A stretch of DNA of 64,000 bases from Candidatus Poribacteria bacterium (GTDB lineage: Bacteria; Poribacteria; WGA-4E; WGA-3G), in assembly GCA_022394755.1 (NCBI GenBank), contig JAGFCA010000030.1, forward strand, positions 53,206 to 117,205, written 5' to 3'. This document shows, piece by piece, positions 58,967-64,000 of the stretch. The translations under genes and the position numbers were made by a program. Under the pieces are notes generated by a model that did not search any database, was not told where the DNA came from, and saw only the letters and a list, made by a program, of their open reading frames with translations. Each line of letters begins with the position of its first letter. Within the stretch, counting starts at the first letter, position 1.

Positions 58967-59369
58967 ATAGGTCTGCTCAATTTCCTATTACACTTAACAA
59001 TTTTGCTTTTATAGAAGGTATATAGTATGTAATTATACCTTGTATTGTTCAAAAATGCATCTGTTTAATGAATACTATAGTTTGGACAGATTTTAGGTAA
59101 TACACCTTTCGCCCCTCTGGGGCTTGACCATTTGGTTTGGATGGTGTTTCTACACACCTTTCGCCCCGCTGGGGCTATGTAATATTCCATCTTTATTTAC
59201 TTTTCTCAGAGTTGGATTTACGAAATAACGTGGTAAAAAACCACAAACACTTTGAAGATGGGTGAAGGAACACTCAGAAATTGTCCAAACTATAGTAATG
59301 AATACTATAATATGGAGAGTTTTAATCAATACACATTTCACCTTTCTGGAACTTAGTTGTTTTTTAAAG
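58967..59369. repeat. Intergenic repeats between permease and TPR genes
   Basis: Hairpin cores GCCCC-TCT-GGGGC (59111-59123) and GCCCC-GCT-GGGGC (59163-59175), plus a degenerate ACCTTTCTGGAACT copy near 59340. The leader AATGAATACTATAGTTTGGA before the first copy recurs at 59298-59317 before the third, where TATAGTA and TACTATA form a further inverted pair (59291-59309). No gene is supported. Confidence 0.75.
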
Positions 59370-60350
59370 TTAATTATCTTGCACATCGTTAATTTTCAGA
59401 TCTTCAACGGGTATTCCATCAGTATCCGTAACCCGCAAGTAGAATCCCCAACTCATTCGCTCATTGCACACCTTAACGAGGATAGAATTCTTACCTGCTT
59501 TAAGTGTAGCGGGAATAGTGTGTTTATCAAGCATAGATGTTTGAGCGTTTGAATCTGCAAATATCTCTGTACCATTTAGCCATATTTTTGCTTGGTCATC
59601 ACTACTGAATCGGAATAGCACATCCCGTTCATCAGGAGAGGTTACGTTTACAAATGCATAGGAAACACGCCAATTGATATCTTCACCAATATCAATGAAT
59701 CCGTCAAAAGTATCATCGGTGAATTTCTTCCAACTTATTTGTTCATCTATACCTTCATATTTTTTCGTTAGCTCAATGTGCGTTATATCTTCAAGAATGT
59801 ATTTTGTATTGTATCCGATTCCAACCGTGTTATCAAATGGTCCAAGTATCCACCATGCAGTTTCATCAATCATGCCGGTTTGACTCATTAATTCCATAGC
59901 CTTATCGTGCATGTTGTTCTTACTATAGTATTCTGCTAAACCGAGGTTTACATTTACGTGGAAGGTCGGTTTGGGAGGTGGTGCGTTCAACAAATCATCA
60001 TTATTAGTGAATTTCAAATCATTGTATGGATTACCATCCGCGTCCGTAAGCCGCATATAAAAATAGGTATATATTGTTGCATTGCATACCTTGATAAGGA
60101 TAGTGTTTTCTCCCTGCTGCAGGGTAGCAGGAAAGTTGTAGCGGTCAACTTGTGCGCCACTCATTCTATCGTGCCTAAAAACCTCTTTTCCGTTTAACCA
60201 GACTGTACCTTGGTCATCACTATCAAAACGGATTGTAATATCACGTTCATCAGGTGAAGAGACAATTGTTGATACGTATGTTGCAGTCCAATCCATGTCC
60301 TCACCGAGCCATATCATTCCATTTACATTGTTGTCCTCAAGTTTTGCCAA
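59370..60350 (-). pseudogene. Detached C-terminal part of the TPR protein (frameshifted)
   Basis: Open frame that continues the gene at 60323-63106 after a one-base shift. It holds two copies of an about 150-residue module: VSSPDERDITIRFDSDDQ, GTVWLNGKEVF and NTILIKVCNA; then after SQTGMIDETAWWILGPFDN, VTSPDERDVLFRFSSDDQ, AKIWLNGTEIF and NSILVKVCNE. The first module lacks its N-terminal piece, which is the C-terminus of the upstream frame (FVPETAWITLGPFDNKDN). A T4 run at 60342-60345 (A4 on the coding strand) is the natural place for the lost base: with one more A the reading is W-Q-K-L-E-D, which aligns with W-K-K-F-T-D of the second module. If read separately it could only start at TTG near 60350. 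Confidence 0.8.
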
Positions 60351-63106
60351 CGAATGAGTTTATCTTTTCCATAAAATTTAGCAGTAGTGTCAATTTGTGT
60401 GGATTCTTCTGGTATGTAAGAGATATAGGGACCGACATTATCCTTATTATCAAATGGACCTAAGGTAATCCATGCAGTTTCTGGGACAAAGCCGGTTTTT
60501 AGAAGATATTTTTCCGCCTCCTCAGGCATACCATTTTCTGCATAAGATTCAGCGATGATGCGATGAGTATTTGCACTCACATTAAAACTGTCTAAAGTAA
60601 TGGATTTTAACAACTCATTTAGTAATTGAATGAAACGTTCTTTGTCGTTTGCATTTTTGTTTGCTTCCACTACTTCCTGCCAAAACCTATCTAAATAATG
60701 CTCATTGGATATGAGGGTTAACGCATGTTTGAAGTGAGTAAGAGCCTCATCATAAAGTCCATTGGCAATACATGCACGTCCAAGGGTTGTGTGATATATA
60801 TAGCTTGATCTTGGATAATTGAATAATGAACGTTTCGCGAAAAGTAGAGCTGTTTCTGGATAAAGTCCTTTGTCAAGAAGTGTATTCGAAAAACTACGCA
60901 AATCATTTACATTCTGTGAACTGTTAACTTCATTTTTTCGTATTTTCAACCACTTGGCGTAATTGAGTTCAGCTTTTTCGGAATTACCCGTTTTATTGTA
61001 GAGATCCCCTAAGAGTTCGTGCAGGACAGCACTATTATCCATCTTTTGGAATTTTTGACGTATCTCTTCAAGGAGAGCAATGTGTTTGTCTTCTTGTCCT
61101 TCGTTAGGGTAAAGTCTGATGATAGAATTAATTGCAGAATCATATTCATTTTGTATTAGAGTAGCATCTAATGCACGCCGATATGTCTCCTCTGCTTGTA
61201 ATGGCTGCGCGTTTTTTATATAAGATTTTGCCAATAGGTCGTAAAGTTTGTAGGAAGACTTATCAAGTTCAATTGCTTTTTCATAGGCATCTATGGACTT
61301 TGGCAGTTGTTGCGGTAGCTTTTGATAAAGATCACCAATTTTTTTGTACCACTGAGTAATTTCTGGTTCAAGAGTGGTGAGTCTTTCGTATTGCGTAACT
61401 GCTTCTTTAATTTTATCGGTGGCTTCATAACATTCAGCAAGTTTCAAGATGTGTTTTGTATCGTTGGGTGTCTCTTCCCCTAATTTTAGGTGTTGGATTA
61501 TCCATTTTTCATAAAGATTTCCGGCTTTCGCTGCCTTGTTCATTTCACTTTCTGCCCTTTCTCGTGCGTATCTGTCGTCAGCATTTTTTGCCATCTTTTG
61601 ATATATATTAAAAGCGTCTTCATAGCGTTTTGAGGTGATGTAGTTTTTCGCAAGAATTTCATACAAGTACTTTAATTCCCAATTATTATCTGCATTCTCT
61701 GCTTGAGTGACAGCATTCTCAGCGAGTATTATAGCCCGATCATACATTTCATTATTAAGACATATAGTGGCAAGTGCCCCAAGGAATGAGGGGTCTTGTG
61801 TTTGTTTGACGGATGCCAAAGCGATGTCGACTTGGTTCAGGACTGTTTTCACCATATCAGGCTGGTTATTTCTATGAAAGGCAGCAGCAGCCAGATAAAA
61901 GCTGCGAATATTCCTGCGATCCATCGGTTCAGTTTTGCTAAGTAGGTGGTATGCTTGGGCAGTTTTCTGATAATCATTGGTATCCCAATAGATTTCAGCG
62001 AGTAGTTCGATGACGGCAGGATTGGCAGCATTATTTTCAAATTTACTTTCAAAATGGGTTCTCAATACATCAAGCTGACCTTGATTCTTATAGGCATTTA
62101 TCAAATCTTTACGTATGCTATCACCGTCAAATCGAACTGTAATACCTTTTGAACTATAAATCGTTGATCTCAGTATTGATTCTATCTCCTTTGATGTTTC
62201 GGTTTCGAAGTATTCCAATACCAAGTCTAACCTATCTTGTTTTGAGTAAACATTAAATAGGTTGCTGATGATCTCATTCTTCTGATATAAATTTCCCATT
62301 TCGAGTGCTTTCTTATACACCTTAACAGCTTTTTGTAATTCACCGATATTACGAAAGTGTTGGGCACGTTGTTTTTGCATCTCAAATGTAAGTGCACCTT
62401 CATCTTCAGTTTTCTGGAACATTTCTTCTAAATTTCCTTGATAACGATAAAGGTTGACCAATTGCCGTTCAATCCTTTCTCGATCCCATTCTGATGTGGT
62501 GGCTGAGATGGCATTCTTCAATGCTATTTCAGCAGCATCCATATCCTCATTAACAAAATAGTGTTCTGCGAGTCTGAGAAAGGTATTCTTGTCATTATAT
62601 CCAAATGTAATTGCTTTTTTATATGTGTCTATAGCTGCAGCTTCGTCACCTTCTGCATCATAAAGCTTTGCGAGTCGTACGTAGTGCATACCCACTTCCG
62701 GATAGGTTTGAATATATGATTGAGCGATTTCAAGTGCCTCGTCGACTTTGCCAACAGCTTGTAAACTCTTAACATATTCATCTTGATACTCAATGTTATT
62801 AGGATCAGTTTCAAGTAGTTCGCTGTAGGTTTGTGCAGCTTTTTCGTGTTGATTTGTACGCGTGTAAAGTTTGGTAAGCTGTGTACGGGATTCAGTGTCT
62901 TCAGGTGTTGCGATTACAATCCGTTCGTAGATTTCTATTGCTTCGACAATTTTATCTTGTTTCACGAGTTCTTGTGCCATATCGACGAATTCTTGTAAAG
63001 GTGTTTTATTTTCCTCAGAGTCTTGTGCTACAAGTTTTGTTATGAAATTAGCCATTATGATTGAGATGAAAATGGCTAAGAAGAATATCATTTTTGTATT
63101 TGCCAT
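60323..63106 (-). CDS. Large secreted TPR protein, C-terminus cut by a frameshift
   Basis: A 927-residue exported protein. The N-terminal helix (1-25) is a signal peptide ending VAQDSE. From about 30 to 880 it is built of roughly 20 TPR helix pairs (AAQTYSELLETDPNNIEYQD; VRLAKLYDAEGDEAAAIDTY; AKSYIKNAQPLQAEETYRRA). The end reads into LGPFDNKDNVGPYISYIPEE, the start of a jelly-roll-like module that is finished in another frame by 59370-60350. The intact protein would be about 1245 residues: TPR solenoid plus two modules with SDDQ and WLNG motifs, probably a cell-surface scaffold or binding protein. The start follows AGGAG. Whether the shift is biological or a sequence error is open. Confidence 0.87.
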   Translation of the reverse strand: MANTKMIFFLAIFISIIMANFITKLVAQDSEENKTPLQEFVDMAQELVKQDKIVEAIEIYERIVIATPEDTESRTQLTKLYTRTNQHEKAAQTYSELLETDPNNIEYQDEYVKSLQAVGKVDEALEIAQSYIQTYPEVGMHYVRLAKLYDAEGDEAAAIDTYKKAITFGYNDKNTFLRLAEHYFVNEDMDAAEIALKNAISATTSEWDRERIERQLVNLYRYQGNLEEMFQKTEDEGALTFEMQKQRAQHFRNIGELQKAVKVYKKALEMGNLYQKNEIISNLFNVYSKQDRLDLVLEYFETETSKEIESILRSTIYSSKGITVRFDGDSIRKDLINAYKNQGQLDVLRTHFESKFENNAANPAVIELLAEIYWDTNDYQKTAQAYHLLSKTEPMDRRNIRSFYLAAAAFHRNNQPDMVKTVLNQVDIALASVKQTQDPSFLGALATICLNNEMYDRAIILAENAVTQAENADNNWELKYLYEILAKNYITSKRYEDAFNIYQKMAKNADDRYARERAESEMNKAAKAGNLYEKWIIQHLKLGEETPNDTKHILKLAECYEATDKIKEAVTQYERLTTLEPEITQWYKKIGDLYQKLPQQLPKSIDAYEKAIELDKSSYKLYDLLAKSYIKNAQPLQAEETYRRALDATLIQNEYDSAINSIIRLYPNEGQEDKHIALLEEIRQKFQKMDNSAVLHELLGDLYNKTGNSEKAELNYAKWLKIRKNEVNSSQNVNDLRSFSNTLLDKGLYPETALLFAKRSLFNYPRSSYIYHTTLGRACIANGLYDEALTHFKHALTLISNEHYLDRFWQEVVEANKNANDKERFIQLLNELLKSITLDSFNVSANTHRIIAESYAENGMPEEAEKYLLKTGFVPETAWITLGPFDNKDNVGPYISYIPEESTQIDTTAKFYGKDKLIRWQNLRTTM

Positions 63107-63428
63107 TGAGATATTACTCCTGATGTATTTTGCGACGATAAATGCCGTAATTCCTATTCGTGTTTATTTTTTATCTGTTTTACGATAATTATCTGAGGGT
63201 GTTAATTATGTAATAGTAGATGGGATTCTAAGGCTAAGAGGGGTATTTGATAAACTTCACACATGATCTCCACCTTATACAGTACGGTTAGGAAACCGCA
63301 CCTACCAACTATATGGAATGAATATTATTGGAAGAATGCAACTAACAGGCTTGTTTTCAAACTCACGTTAGAATTATGTATGAGTATATCATACAGTTAA
63401 ATGCAATCTCAAGAATTATCCTTGATAT

Positions 63429-63668
63429 GGGTGTGTAAAGAATTTGTCACTATTAGTGTTTCTTATGTCTGAATCGCGGATTACGTGGAAAAAAGGGTTT
63501 TTGGTATGGGGGTTTTCTTTTCTGAATAAAGGATTATACAGAGTTACGTAGAGAAGGGGACCTGCTACATTTATACTTTGATCCACGTATCTGAATAGGA
63601 CTTTACACATTTCGCCCGTGAATCAGAATCAACGGTATGAACGCCATTTAGGCGTTCCCCGGGTATGA
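63429..63668. repeat. Composite repeat shared with 37.1-37.4 kb
   Basis: Two segments in the same order as at 37141-37402: GTGTGTAAAGAATTTGTCAC with TGAATCGCGGAT (63429-63482), and CAGAATCAACGGTATGAAC followed by a stem-loop and CCCCGGGTATGA (63605-63668). In the stem, GAACGCC/GGCGTTC replaces GAACCC/GGGTTC of the 37-kb copy, so pairing is kept. Confidence 0.75.
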
Positions 63669-63676
63669 ATGACATT

Positions 63677-64000
63677 TACATCGTATCTCATAAATACGAA
63701 TCGTGCGTTTTTAATAAATTCCTTTTTCGTATGGGCGGGGTTTCCCCGCCGGTGTATCAATATATAATGCATGGAAAGATCCAAGATTCTTCCAAATATT
63801 TAATTTATGAGATAGGCTCTATAAACATTCCGTCCCTACGGGACTCAAGAATATTTGTTTAGAGTTTTTCTATAAACATTTCGTCCCTACGGGACTCAAG
63901 AGTATCTACATCGTATCTCATAAATACGAATCGTGCGTTTTTAGTAAATTCCTTTTTCGTATGGACAGGGTTTTCCGCAGTTGTATTAATATATAATGCA
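63677..64000. repeat. Direct duplication of about 94 bases with 230-base period
   Basis: ACATCGTATCTCATAAATAC starts both copies and ATATATAATGCA ends both (63677-63771 and 63907-64000). The second copy is interrupted by the end of the window and is more diverged around the central GC-rich hairpin. Between them lie hairpin cores GTCCC-TAC-GGGAC at 63832-63844 and 63883-63895. Confidence 0.8.

Larger units (their letters stand above)
63107..64000. repeat. Repeat-rich non-coding end of the window
   Basis: No gene is supported. It contains a degenerate CGGTT/AACCG hairpin (63285-63306), a block like that at 37141-37194 (63429-63482), a block like 37327-37402 (63605-63668), a GGCGGGG-TTT-CCCCGCC hairpin (63734-63750), a direct duplication (63677-63771 and 63907-64000) and two hairpin-family copies between the duplicates. 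Confidence 0.75.

Noticed and set aside
63665..63862. 65-codon frame at the right edge
   Set aside because: Lies in duplicated repeat DNA and crosses hairpin elements.
1..64000. tRNA or rRNA genes
   Set aside because: I looked for T-loop patterns (GGTTCRAATC) and rRNA-like stretches by eye and found none outside coding regions; a tRNAscan run would settle it.

Overview
This AT-rich window (about 60 % A+T by eye) most likely comes from a Candidatus Poribacteria genome or a close relative. The grounds are family habits that I recognise, not a database search: a secreted protein that ends in NYPNPFNPETW plus an Ig-like module and carries a dockerin-like EF-hand pair, small LamG-type secreted proteins with a shared C-terminus, several PhyH dioxygenases, a Cys-type sulfatase, SUMF1-domain lipoproteins, DUF6785 and DUF4175 proteins. 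No tRNA, rRNA, insertion sequence, prophage or CRISPR array was recognised.

Layout. 0.3-5.4 kb (+): a small conserved protein, two TPR/TlpA thioredoxin-fold envelope proteins, a carboxypeptidase-regulatory-like membrane protein and an orphan ABC ATPase. 5.4-12.3 kb (-): a probable operon read aroC, a CHAD protein split in two by an in-frame stop, a ROK sugar kinase, an unknown 557-aa protein, an SDR epimerase and an Ldh2-type dehydrogenase. 12.5-17.6 kb (+): an M50-like peptidase, a DUF6785 membrane protein, pyrD and a pyrB with a PyrI-like zinc domain fused to its C-terminus. 17.7-23.1 kb (-): four tandem paralogous secreted proteins with Ig-like and C-type-lectin-like domains. 23.1-25.1 kb: a non-coding, palindrome-rich region. 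25.1-27.8 kb (+): a 902-aa surface protein with a rod of exact 18-residue repeats, a seven-bladed WD40 propeller, a dockerin-like pair and a sorting domain. 28.4-36 kb (+): a small membrane protein, infC-rpmI-rplT, a phenylalanine T-box leader, pheS-pheT, ubiE/menG and a SUMF1 lipoprotein.

36-48 kb mixes an HDAC-like deacetylase, an orphan N6-adenine methyltransferase in a repeat-rich island, three LamG-like proteins, a radical-SAM sulfatase maturase directly followed by its likely sulfatase, and two PhyH-type oxygenases (one with an HxG in place of HxD). 48-55 kb (-): PPK2, a 1165-aa DUF4175 protein and a 7TM-SpoIIE phosphatase. 56-63 kb: a DUF488 protein, a two-domain iron-type ABC permease and a very large TPR protein broken by a one-base frameshift. 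The last 0.9 kb is repeats.

The intergenic spaces carry a dispersed family of short hairpins whose stems change in a compensatory way from copy to copy (GCCCC/GGGGC, GTCCC/GGGAC, GCTCC/GGAGC, CACGCC/GGCGTG), together with other small repeat families. The clearest unusual items are the 18-residue rod protein, the T-box outside its usual phyla, the PyrB-zinc fusion, the lectin array, the covarying hairpin family, the HxG dioxygenase and the shared C-terminal KLxTxW motif of the LamG-like proteins.
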